A stretch of 9,148 nt of DNA from Deltaproteobacteria bacterium (GCA_030590185.1 JAUUZB010000084.1:1-9148); one strand, 5' to 3'. Counted from the first letter of the stretch, positions 1 through 5,686 are shown. Notes: generated by a model not told the origin, from the sequence alone. Made by a program: numbers and translations.

Positions 1-187
1 CCTTACCGAGCTCGCAGGTGGGCTTGCCGCGCTCCAAGTCCGAAAGGAAACGGGTTCCGACGCCCACCAGTGCAGCCGTTGTCGCCTGGGTGGTGCCAAG
101 GGCCCGGCGCTTCTCTCGGATCAAGCGCCCCACGTCGGCGGCGGTTGATACGTTCCCGTACGGGACTCCTGGCGTCTCTTTAGCCAT
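1..187 (-). CDS. HipB-type XRE-family helix-turn-helix repressor, N-terminal part (runs off left edge)
   Basis: The first 62 codons of a minus-strand gene are visible; the C-terminus lies outside the window. After about 17 variable residues the protein reads GRLIREKRRALGTTQ, then GVGTRFLSDLERGKPTCELG. This is the helix-turn-helix pattern of the HipB/y4mF group of XRE regulators, where ISDLERGKPT-like sequence marks the end of the DNA-binding domain. HipB proteins bind DNA as dimers, repress their own promoter, and usually act as antitoxin to a HipA kinase encoded just downstream; whether hipA follows cannot be seen. The ATG is the only good start after an in-frame TGA upstream, although no strong Shine-Dalgarno precedes it. 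Three spaced palindromes upstream of and inside the gene suggest autoregulation. Family assignment is firm; toxin-antitoxin function is inferred. Confidence 0.85.
   Translation of the reverse strand, partial: MAKETPGVPYGNVSTAADVGRLIREKRRALGTTQATTAALVGVGTRFLSDLERGKPTCELGK
154..165. promoter_or_regulatory. Operator-like palindrome 1 (inside repressor coding region)
   Basis: A perfect 12-bp palindrome, TCCCGTACGGGA, lies within the first ten codons of the HipB-type gene, where it encodes part of VPYGN. It is identical to site 3 and one base different from site 2, and its centre is exactly 49 bp from that of site 2. It is probably a binding site for the repressor itself, with this copy acting as a downstream roadblock operator. 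Binding is inferred. Confidence 0.65.
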
Positions 188-192
188 TTGTC

Positions 193-220
193 TGACGTTT
201 ACTCCCGTACGGTAACGTCA
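193..220. repeat. Inverted repeat TGACGTT / AACGTCA nested around operator 2
   Basis: The perfect 7-bp arms TGACGTT (193-199) and AACGTCA (214-220) are separated by 14 bp and enclose almost all of operator site 2. Their centre (206.5) is offset by 2 bp from that of the inner palindrome (208.5). The right arm coincides with the weak -10 region proposed for the repressor gene. It may be a second protein-binding element or chance; the sequence alone does not decide. Confidence 0.4.
203..214. promoter_or_regulatory. Operator-like palindrome 2 (upstream of repressor start)
   Basis: TCCCGTACGGTA differs from the perfect palindrome of sites 1 and 3 at one base. It sits 16 bp upstream of the repressor ATG and next to the probable -10 region, where binding would block transcription. 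Its centre is exactly 49 bp from the centres of both neighbouring sites. Confidence 0.65.
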
Positions 221-243
221 CACATTCCTGCCTCTGATGTCAA
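215..243 (-). promoter_or_regulatory. Candidate promoter of the HipB-type gene
   Basis: A perfect -35 hexamer TTGACA is on the minus strand (238-243). A 17-bp spacer leads to TGACGT (215-220), a poor match to TATAAT, so the -10 assignment is weak. The element lies between operator sites 2 and 3, the arrangement expected of an autorepressed promoter. Confidence 0.35.
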
Positions 244-251
244 TGAAATAG

Positions 252-263
252 TCCCGTACGGGA
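252..263. promoter_or_regulatory. Operator-like palindrome 3 (upstream of candidate promoter)
   Basis: A perfect TCCCGTACGGGA identical to site 1, just upstream of the candidate -35 box. With sites 1 and 2 it forms an array with an exact 49-bp period, which would allow looping or cooperative binding by a dimeric repressor. It is the outermost member visible; no fourth copy was found one further period away near 301-312. Confidence 0.65.
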
Positions 264-273
264 TTTTCCAAGA

Positions 274-287
274 GCCGCACAGGCGGC
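274..287 (-). terminator. Weak hairpin downstream of the five-gene operon
   Basis: In the 175-base gap (188-362) between the repressor gene and the end of the metabolic operon, the minus strand can fold GCCGC-CTGT-GCGGC. The stem has only 5 bp and is followed by TCTTGGAAAA rather than a T-run, so it is at best a poor intrinsic terminator. Apart from this hairpin and the operator/promoter elements, nothing convincing is seen in the gap. Confidence 0.2.
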
Positions 288-362
288 GCCTTCCGCGTCT
301 CGGGAGCAAGGCAGGTGTGGCTATCAGGACATCCGCCACGGGGCGTCATCCTGGCCAGTGCC

Positions 363-851
363 CTACGCCGCTAGCACCCGCGCCCGGGTGTAGGCGATCA
401 AGCCGCCCGCATCGATGATCGCCTGGCGCGACGGCGGCAGCGGCTCGGTCGCGAAGCGCTTGCCGGTGGTGTGGTTGATCACCGCGTCATCGGTGACCTC
501 GAGATCCTCACCGGGCTCCGCCTCGAGCTCCGGACAGATCACCACCCGCAGACCGAGGTTGATCGCATTCTGTAAGAAGATTCGGGCGATGCTCTTGGCG
601 ATGATGATCAACTCGTAGCCCTTCAGGGTGCTCGCCGCCTGCTCCCGGGACGATCCACAGCCGAAGTTGTGGTCGGCGACCAGAATGCTATCGGGCGCGA
701 TCTCGTGTGCCCGAAGCCGGGCGTTGAGCTCGGTGCGGTCGGCGAAGCAATACTCCGGGGTCTCGATGGGGAGCACGGTGGCCATGTAGCGGCCCGGGTA
801 GATGTCGTCGGTGCTGATGTCGGCGCCGAGTTTTTCAAAGACCTTAGACAT
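363..851 (-). CDS. LeuD/aconitase-family dehydratase small subunit (probable citraconate/methylmalate-type isomerase)
   Basis: A 162-residue swivelling-domain subunit of a two-subunit hydro-lyase. It shows the family signatures DISTDDIYPGRYM near residues 11-23 and NFGCGSSREQA near 62-72, followed by the helix ending in IARIFLQNAINLGL. The length fits the short archaeal-type IPM isomerase/homoaconitase small subunit, not the roughly 200-residue LeuD of proteobacterial leucine synthesis. The substrate loop after the conserved Tyr reads Y22-M-A-T. Homoaconitase-type subunits carry an Arg two residues after that Tyr to bind a side-chain carboxylate; here it is Ala, which suits a small uncharged group such as methyl. 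The start is set by GGGAG eight bases upstream, and the gene begins one base after the large-subunit stop (TGACATG). Subunit identity is firm; the substrate is inferred. Confidence 0.9.
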   Translation of the reverse strand: MSKVFEKLGADISTDDIYPGRYMATVLPIETPEYCFADRTELNARLRAHEIAPDSILVADHNFGCGSSREQAASTLKGYELIIIAKSIARIFLQNAINLGLRVVICPELEAEPGEDLEVTDDAVINHTTGKRFATEPLPPSRQAIIDAGGLIAYTRARVLAA

Positions 852-852
852 G

Positions 853-2145
853 TCAGTGACTCCCGTTGCGTGGATCGGTGATGACCCCGGTGATGGCGCT
901 GGCGGCGGCGACCGCCGGGCTGCACAGATAAACCTCGGACTTGGGGTTACCCATGCGACCCTTGAAGTTGCGGTTGGTGGTGGCGAGGGCGACCTCCTCG
1001 TCGCCGAGGGCGCCCTGGTGCACACCGAGGCACGGCCCGCAGCCGGCGTTCATCACCACCGCGCCGGCCTTCATGAAGTCGGCGAGGTAGCCGCGCTCCA
1101 TGGCCTCGGCGTAGATGCGCCCGGTGGCGGGGAAGACCAGCATGCGCGTGCCGTCGGCCACCTGTTTGCCGCGGATGATGTCGGCGGCGGTCGCCAGATC
1201 ATCGAGGCGGCCGTTGGTGCAGCTGCCGATGACGATCTGCTGGATGGCCTTGCCGACCACCTCATCGATCGGCTTGACGTTGTCCACCGTGTGCGGGCAG
1301 GCGATCTGCGGCGCCACCTGCGAGACGTCGATCTCCACCACCCGCGCGTAGGTGGCGTCGTCATCCGGTAGCACCGGTGTGATGGCGTCGCTGACCCCGG
1401 CCTCCTCGCGCAGGTACCGGGCGGTCTCGTCATCGGCCGGCACGATGCCCGCCGTGGCCCCGGCCTCCACCGACATGTTGCAGATGGTCAGGCGCCCGGA
1501 GGTGGGCATCCGCCGAATGGCGTCGCCGTGGAATTCGATGACCTGGAAGTTGGCGCCCTTGGCGGTGAGCTTGCCGATCAAATGTAGGATCAGGTCCTTG
1601 GGCTGGACGTACTCCGGCAGCTCGCCGTTGAGCACCACCTTAATAGTGGCGGGTACTTCGACATTGAGCACCGCCCCGAGGGCCCAGACGCTGGCCATCT
1701 CGGTGGCGCCGATGCCAAAGGCGAAGGCTCCGAGGGCACCGTGGCTGGTGGTGTGGCTGTCGGTGCCGACCACCACCGTGCCGGGTAGCACGTAGCCGTT
1801 CTCCGGCAGGATCTGGTGGCAGATGCCGCCGCGCACACCGTGGATGTCGTGGAACTTCCCGATGCCGTGGGCGGTGTTGAACTCGCGGATCCGTTTTTGG
1901 TTGCTGGCGGTCTTGTTCGACTCCGCTGGGATGCGGTGATCGAAGATGATCGCGATCTTGTCGGAGTCCCAGGGCGCCGCCTCGCGGTCGGTACCTGTGT
2001 AGATCTCCTTGAACTGGTTGATCACCAGCGCCGCGTTCTCGTGGGACATGGCGAGGTCCACCCGCGGCTCCACCACGTCACCAACCTCGACCGCTTCGCG
2101 CCCCGAGGCGCGGGCCAGGATTTTTTCAACGACGGTCATTCCCAT
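853..2145 (-). CDS. LeuC/aconitase-family dehydratase large subunit
   Basis: A 430-residue [4Fe-4S] hydro-lyase catalytic subunit that isomerises 2- and 3-hydroxy dicarboxylic acids through the unsaturated acid, together with the small subunit encoded immediately downstream. It begins MGMTVVEKILARASG and carries GTDSHTTS at about residues 127-134. The three cluster-ligand cysteines are C309 (GSCTNG) and C369/C372 (CGPCLG). NRNFKGRMG follows, as expected. At 430 residues it belongs to the short archaeal/HacA-like branch, not the roughly 466-residue LeuC of leucine biosynthesis, which argues for a dedicated catabolic or alternative pathway. The chosen ATG has GGAG six bases upstream and matches the family N-terminus. 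An in-frame ATG at 2220 would add 25 unconserved residues and lacks a usable ribosome site. Confidence 0.92.
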   Translation of the reverse strand: MGMTVVEKILARASGREAVEVGDVVEPRVDLAMSHENAALVINQFKEIYTGTDREAAPWDSDKIAIIFDHRIPAESNKTASNQKRIREFNTAHGIGKFHDIHGVRGGICHQILPENGYVLPGTVVVGTDSHTTSHGALGAFAFGIGATEMASVWALGAVLNVEVPATIKVVLNGELPEYVQPKDLILHLIGKLTAKGANFQVIEFHGDAIRRMPTSGRLTICNMSVEAGATAGIVPADDETARYLREEAGVSDAITPVLPDDDATYARVVEIDVSQVAPQIACPHTVDNVKPIDEVVGKAIQQIVIGSCTNGRLDDLATAADIIRGKQVADGTRMLVFPATGRIYAEAMERGYLADFMKAGAVVMNAGCGPCLGVHQGALGDEEVALATTNRNFKGRMGNPKSEVYLCSPAVAAASAITGVITDPRNGSH

Positions 2146-2228
2146 GTTGGGCTCCAGATGTTGCTTGGTCGCCCCAGGGCCCAGCGGGCACGCGAGACGG
2201 CGGTTGCGTTCTCCACACATCCCCCGCG

Positions 2229-3431
2229 TCAGATCACTCCCTCGTTTTTCAGATCCGCGAGTCCGGCCTCATCCACGTCGAGGCGGGCGAGGATCTCGGC
2301 GTTGTGCTGCCCCAGGGTGGGGGGCGGCGCGGCCACATCCCCGCTGCTGCGCCCGAACAGGGCGGTGAGGCCAAAGAGCTCGACCTCGCCGATGCCCTCG
2401 ACCTCGGTTTTTTGCAGCACGCCCCGGTGCTCGATCTGGGGCTGGCGCAGGGCCGCCTCGAGCCCGAGGATAGCCCCGCAGGGCACGCTCCGGGCGTTGA
2501 GCCGCTCGACCCAGTCGGCGGTCGGGTGCTCCACGAGCTTGGTCTCGAGCAACGGCGTGAGCAGCCTGCGGTTTTGTTTGCGGGTGTCGCGCTCGGCAAA
2601 GCGGGCGTCGATCTTGAGCTCCGGCAGGCCGAGCTCGTCGCAGACCGCCTCCCACTGCTCCTGCTTGTTGGCGGCTATATTAATGTAGCCGTCCCCGGTG
2701 ACGAAGGTGCCGCTCGGCGCGGCGGTGAAGTTGTCGTTGCCCATGACCGTGGGTTGGGCGCCGCCGATGAGCAGGTTCGCCGCGACCCAGCCCATCAGGG
2801 GCATGATCGAGTCGAGCAGGGCGATGTCGACCTGTTGGCCCTCGCCGGTGCGTTCGCGGTGGAAGAGGGCGGCCATCAGGGCGAAGGCGGCGTTGAGGCC
2901 GCCGACCGTGTCGCAGACGGGAAAGCCGGTGCGCAGGGGGTTGAGTCGCTCGTCGCCGTTGACCGCCATCTCGCCCGATAGGCCTTGAATGATTTGGTCG
3001 TAGGCCGGCTTGAGGGCGTCGGGGCCGGTTTGTCCGAAGCCGGAGATGGCGCAGTAGATCAACCGCGGGTTGATGGCGGCGAGGGTCTCGTAGCCCAGCC
3101 CGAGTCGATCCATCACCCCGGGGCGGAAGTTCTCGATCACCACGTCCGCCTGCTCGGCCAGTCGTTTGAAGATATCCTGAGCGGCGGGTTTCTTGAGATT
3201 CAGGGTGATCGATTTCTTGTTGGCGTTCTGGGCGAGGAAGCTCGTGCCCATCAGCCGTTGGTTGTACGCCGGCACGTTTCCGAGCTTGCGGGCCAGATCC
3301 CCACCCTTGGGATTTTCGACCTTGATCACCTCGGCCCCGAGCAGGGCCAGGTGCAGGGAGGCAAAGGGCCCGGACAGGACGTTGGTAAGATCGAGGACCC
3401 GGATCCCCTCCAGCATTGGCTTCTTGCTCAT
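2229..3431 (-). CDS. CaiB/BaiF family III CoA-transferase (candidate succinyl-CoA:citramalate CoA-transferase)
   Basis: A 400-residue family III CoA-transferase, cytoplasmic, normally an interlocked homodimer. The N-terminus MLEGIRVLDLTNVLSGPFAS and LGAEVIKVENPKGGD form the CoA-binding Rossmann part. NADVVIENFRPG-like sequence lies near residue 100, GFGQTGP near 131-137, and the catalytic aspartate is D174 in FPVCDTVGG. The length is standard. The family moves CoA from one acyl-CoA to a carboxylic acid through a glutamyl- or aspartyl-thioester intermediate. Next to an HMG-CoA-lyase homologue and a LeuCD pair, activation of citramalate or a related 3-hydroxyacid is the best guess. Its Shine-Dalgarno GAGGA overlaps the lyase stop codon (10-base gap), indicating translational coupling. 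An 83-base gap to the dehydratase gene follows and holds no clear terminator. Confidence 0.93.
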   Translation of the reverse strand: MSKKPMLEGIRVLDLTNVLSGPFASLHLALLGAEVIKVENPKGGDLARKLGNVPAYNQRLMGTSFLAQNANKKSITLNLKKPAAQDIFKRLAEQADVVIENFRPGVMDRLGLGYETLAAINPRLIYCAISGFGQTGPDALKPAYDQIIQGLSGEMAVNGDERLNPLRTGFPVCDTVGGLNAAFALMAALFHRERTGEGQQVDIALLDSIMPLMGWVAANLLIGGAQPTVMGNDNFTAAPSGTFVTGDGYINIAANKQEQWEAVCDELGLPELKIDARFAERDTRKQNRRLLTPLLETKLVEHPTADWVERLNARSVPCGAILGLEAALRQPQIEHRGVLQKTEVEGIGEVELFGLTALFGRSSGDVAAPPPTLGQHNAEILARLDVDEAGLADLKNEGVI

Positions 3432-3441
3432 TCTGCGTTCC

Positions 3442-4428
3442 TCAGTAGTCCAGGGTGCCGGTTCGGTAGACTCGCCCCGGCAGCTCGCGATCGAAGAACT
3501 CCGCCACCGATTGGGCTACCGCCACCAACTCCGTGAGGTCAATGTCCCGACGCCGTCCGGCGCGGTGCAGGCTGTGCACCAGATCCTCGCTGGCGACGTT
3601 GCCGGCGGCCACCTTGGTGAAGGGACAGCCCCCGAGGCCGCCGAAGGATGTCTCAAAAGAGGTCACCCCAGCCTCCATGGCCGTCATCACGTTGGCCATG
3701 CCCAGACCGTAGGTGTCGTGGAAGTGGCAGGCGCATTCGATCTCGGGATCGAGGGCCCGCATGGCGCCGAACAGACTCCTCACCTGGGCTGGGTGTGCGT
3801 GGCCGGCGGTGTCCGCTAGGCTCACTCGCCGTAGGCCTGCCGCGAGGTAGGCGCGCACGATGTCGAGCACCCGCTCTTCGGGGATGCGGCCTTCGAAGCC
3901 GCAACCAAAGGCGCTCTGCACGCTGACCTGCACCCGCTTTCCCGCCGCCTCGGCTCGCTGGGCCGTGGCGATGATGCGTTCCTGGGCTTCGGCGGTGGTC
4001 ATCCCGGTGTTCTTCCGGCTGTGGGTCTCCGAGGCGGATACCCCCAGGCAGATCATTTCGACGCCGCAAGCGAGCGCCCGGTCCAGACCTTTTTCGTTTA
4101 GCGCTAGCCCGGAGAGCACCGGCCGGGTTGGCGTGGGCTTTGACGTGGTCGTGGTCGCACGCTCGTGGCCGTCGTCGTGGCCGCCGTCGTGGCCGTCGTC
4201 GTGGCCGTCGTCGTGGCCGCCACCGACGAGCTCCGCAAACAACCCATCGGTGTCCGCCATCTGCGGCATTCTCTTCGGATGCACGAACGACCCGACCTGG
4301 ATCACGTCCACGCCGCTGGTGATCAACCGCCGCAACCAGGCGAGCTTCTGCTCGCTCGGCACGACCCGTTGCTCCACCTGCAGGCCGTCCCGGGGGCCGA
4401 CCTCGTGGATGACGATCTTCTCGCTCAT
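3442..4428 (-). CDS. HMG-CoA-lyase-family enzyme (candidate (R)-citramalyl-CoA lyase) with a His-Asp repeat insertion
   Basis: A 328-residue TIM-barrel lyase of the HMGL-like family, which cleaves 3-hydroxy-3-methyl acyl-CoAs to acetyl-CoA plus an oxo acid. R13 and D14 in GPRDGLQ, H235 and H237 in HFHDTYG, C268 in GGLGGCPF, and N277 in GNVASED match the catalytic Arg, metal ligands and active-site Cys of human HMG-CoA lyase. Members of this family encoded beside CaiB-type transferases are known to split (R)-citramalyl-CoA to acetyl-CoA and pyruvate, which fits this operon better than leucine breakdown. The odd feature is an insertion at residues 69-102 made of GHDD-type tetrapeptides and a Thr/Pro linker, between the FAEL helix and the next barrel strand. 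The start lies 7 bases after the preceding stop; its ribosome site is weak. Confidence 0.9.
   Translation of the reverse strand: MSEKIVIHEVGPRDGLQVEQRVVPSEQKLAWLRRLITSGVDVIQVGSFVHPKRMPQMADTDGLFAELVGGGHDDGHDDGHDGGHDDGHERATTTTSKPTPTRPVLSGLALNEKGLDRALACGVEMICLGVSASETHSRKNTGMTTAEAQERIIATAQRAEAAGKRVQVSVQSAFGCGFEGRIPEERVLDIVRAYLAAGLRRVSLADTAGHAHPAQVRSLFGAMRALDPEIECACHFHDTYGLGMANVMTAMEAGVTSFETSFGGLGGCPFTKVAAGNVASEDLVHSLHRAGRRRDIDLTELVAVAQSVAEFFDRELPGRVYRTGTLDY
4163..4218. repeat. 12-bp in-frame tandem repeat encoding GHDD-type tetrapeptides
   Basis: Four full copies of the unit GTCGTCGTGGCC (one with a single base change) occupy 4171-4218, with a partial copy from 4163. On the minus strand they encode alternating Gly-His-Asp-Asp within the lyase gene. 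The unit is a multiple of three, so copy-number slippage would change the length of the His/Asp segment without breaking the frame. Confidence 0.9.
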
Positions 4429-4435
4429 CGCCCGG

Positions 4436-5554
4436 TTAGAGCTTGGCGGCGATCGCCTTGCCCACGTCCAGGGTCGAGCTCGAGCCGCCCATGTCGTAGG
4501 TGCACACCTCGCCCTCGGCGATGACCGCGGCCACCGCTTGCCCTAGGCGGGTGCCCATCTCGGTCTCCCCGAGCCAGTCGAGCATCATCTTGGCGGCCAG
4601 GATGGTGGCGATGGGGTTGACCTTGTACATGCCCGCGTACTTGGGAGCGCTGCCGTGGCTGGGCTCGAACACCGCGAGCTTCTCGCCGATGTTTCCCGAA
4701 CAGGCAAAGCCGAGGCCGCCCACGAGCTGGGCGGAGAGGTCGGAGATGATGTCGCCGTAGAGGTTCGGCGCCACCATGACCTCATAGTTCATCGGATTCT
4801 TGAGCAGCCACATGGTGATGGCGTCGACGTTGGCGTCGTCGAGCCAAATATCCGGGAAGTCCTTGGCGACCCCCTTGGCGATCTCGAGGAACATGCCGTC
4901 GGTGGCCCGCGCCACGTTGGCCTTGTGCACCACGGTGACCTTCTTGCGCCCGAACTCCTTGGCGTACTCGAAGGCGGCGCGCACGATCCGCTCGCTGCCC
5001 TTGCGGGTGTTGATCTTGCAAGAGACCGCGTACTCATCCCCGCTGAGCCCGGCGAAGTGGGCAAACGGCTTGGAGAGCTTCTCGAGGGTCTTGGCGAGCT
5101 CGTCGGGCACCGGGTTGAACTCGACGCCGGAGTAGAGGTCCTCGGTGTTCTCGCGGAAGACCACGATGTCGAGGGCTTCTTTGAAGTTGAGCGGGTTGCC
5201 TGGGTAGGCCTTGCAGGGCCGCAGGCAGGTGTAGAGGTCGAACATCTGGCGCATGCGCACGATCGGGCTGCGGTAGGTCAAGCCCTTGCCTTGGAGCTCG
5301 GGGGCGAGCTCAGCGTCGGCCTCCTTGGCCGGCTTGGAGGTGATGGCGCCGAACATAGCGGCGTTGCAATCTCCGAGGAGCTCCACGGTTCGTGCCGGGA
5401 AGGACTCGCCCTCGCTGCACCAGAACTCCCAACCGATGTCGCCGTGCACGTACTCGGCGTCGAGGGCGAGGGCGTCGAGACAGATCTTGGCCGCCTCCAT
5501 GACCTCTATGCCAACGCCATCACCGGGCAGCCAAGCGATACGGTACTTGCTCAT
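4436..5554 (-). CDS. Isocitrate/isopropylmalate dehydrogenase-family beta-decarboxylating dehydrogenase (candidate 3-methylmalate dehydrogenase)
   Basis: A 372-residue cytoplasmic, metal-dependent oxidative decarboxylase and first gene of the operon. Landmarks are LPGDGVG (9-15), SPIVRMRQ and LRP (96-113), RENTEDLYSG (134-143), the catalytic Lys region VHKAN (209-213), NLYGDIISD (264-272) and HGSAPKYAG (300-308). The substrate helix resembles fungal homoisocitrate dehydrogenase (SPIVALRR). Isocitrate dehydrogenase has Asn where Ile98 sits, so isocitrate is unlikely. K305-Y306 correspond to E. coli IDH Lys344-Tyr345, which contact the NADP 2'-phosphate; a Gly replaces the later Arg395, so NADP preference is likely but unproved. 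A 3-methylmalate to 2-oxobutyrate reaction fits the neighbours. The start was chosen because AAGGAG lies six bases upstream; the ATG three bases earlier would be too close. Confidence 0.9.
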   Translation of the reverse strand: MSKYRIAWLPGDGVGIEVMEAAKICLDALALDAEYVHGDIGWEFWCSEGESFPARTVELLGDCNAAMFGAITSKPAKEADAELAPELQGKGLTYRSPIVRMRQMFDLYTCLRPCKAYPGNPLNFKEALDIVVFRENTEDLYSGVEFNPVPDELAKTLEKLSKPFAHFAGLSGDEYAVSCKINTRKGSERIVRAAFEYAKEFGRKKVTVVHKANVARATDGMFLEIAKGVAKDFPDIWLDDANVDAITMWLLKNPMNYEVMVAPNLYGDIISDLSAQLVGGLGFACSGNIGEKLAVFEPSHGSAPKYAGMYKVNPIATILAAKMMLDWLGETEMGTRLGQAVAAVIAEGEVCTYDMGGSSSTLDVGKAIAAKL

Positions 5555-5560
5555 CATGGA

Positions 5561-5566
5561 CTCCTT
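5561..5566 (-). promoter_or_regulatory. Ribosome binding site deciding the dehydrogenase start
   Basis: AAGGAG on the minus strand precedes two adjacent ATG codons. Spacing is 6 bases to the second ATG (start at 5554) and only 3 to the first (5557), which favours the second. In-frame starts further upstream add residues with no family similarity. Confidence 0.75.
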
Positions 5567-5589
5567 AAGGACACAAAACATCTGACATT

Positions 5590-5616
5590 CCAAGGCCGTT
5601 GACACGTCCCAAGGCC
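5590..5616. repeat. Direct repeat CCAAGGCC flanking the -35 box in the divergent promoter region
   Basis: CCAAGGCC occurs at 5590-5597 and again at 5609-5616, 19 bp apart start to start. One copy is just upstream of the TTGACA box and the other lies in the spacer between -35 and -10. That placement suits a regulator binding about two helical turns apart. It could control one or both divergent operons, or be coincidence. Confidence 0.4.
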
Positions 5617-5627
5617 AGACCTATAGG
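5599..5627 (+). promoter_or_regulatory. Probable sigma70-type promoter of the molybdoenzyme operon
   Basis: A perfect -35 TTGACA (5599-5604) is followed by a 17-bp spacer and TATAGG (5622-5627), a four-of-six -10 match lying inside the palindrome CCTATAGG. Transcription would start near 5634, about 53 bases before the coding start. The whole divergent gap is 132 bases. No equally good promoter was found on the minus strand for the dehydrogenase operon, which probably needs an activator or another sigma factor. Confidence 0.55.
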
Positions 5628-5686
5628 GCGCAGGTATCCCGCGTTGCCCCCTTTTCCGAGCTGCGACGAATATAAGGAGTTAATCC

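Noticed and set aside
188..418. Plus-strand open frame of 76 codons across the operator region and the end of the small-subunit gene
   Set aside because: It has no ribosome site, overlaps operators and a well-supported gene, and its composition is Arg/Pro/Ser-rich as expected of an antisense frame in high-GC DNA.
363..2145. Assignment as leucine-biosynthesis leuC/leuD
   Set aside because: Subunit lengths (430 and 162 residues) and the absence of leuA/leuB synteny do not fit proteobacterial leucine synthesis; the neighbours are a CoA-transferase and an acyl-CoA lyase.
853..2220. Extended large-subunit start at 2220 (25 extra residues)
   Set aside because: The added residues are unlike the family N-terminus and the start lacks a properly spaced ribosome site; the ATG at 2145 has both.
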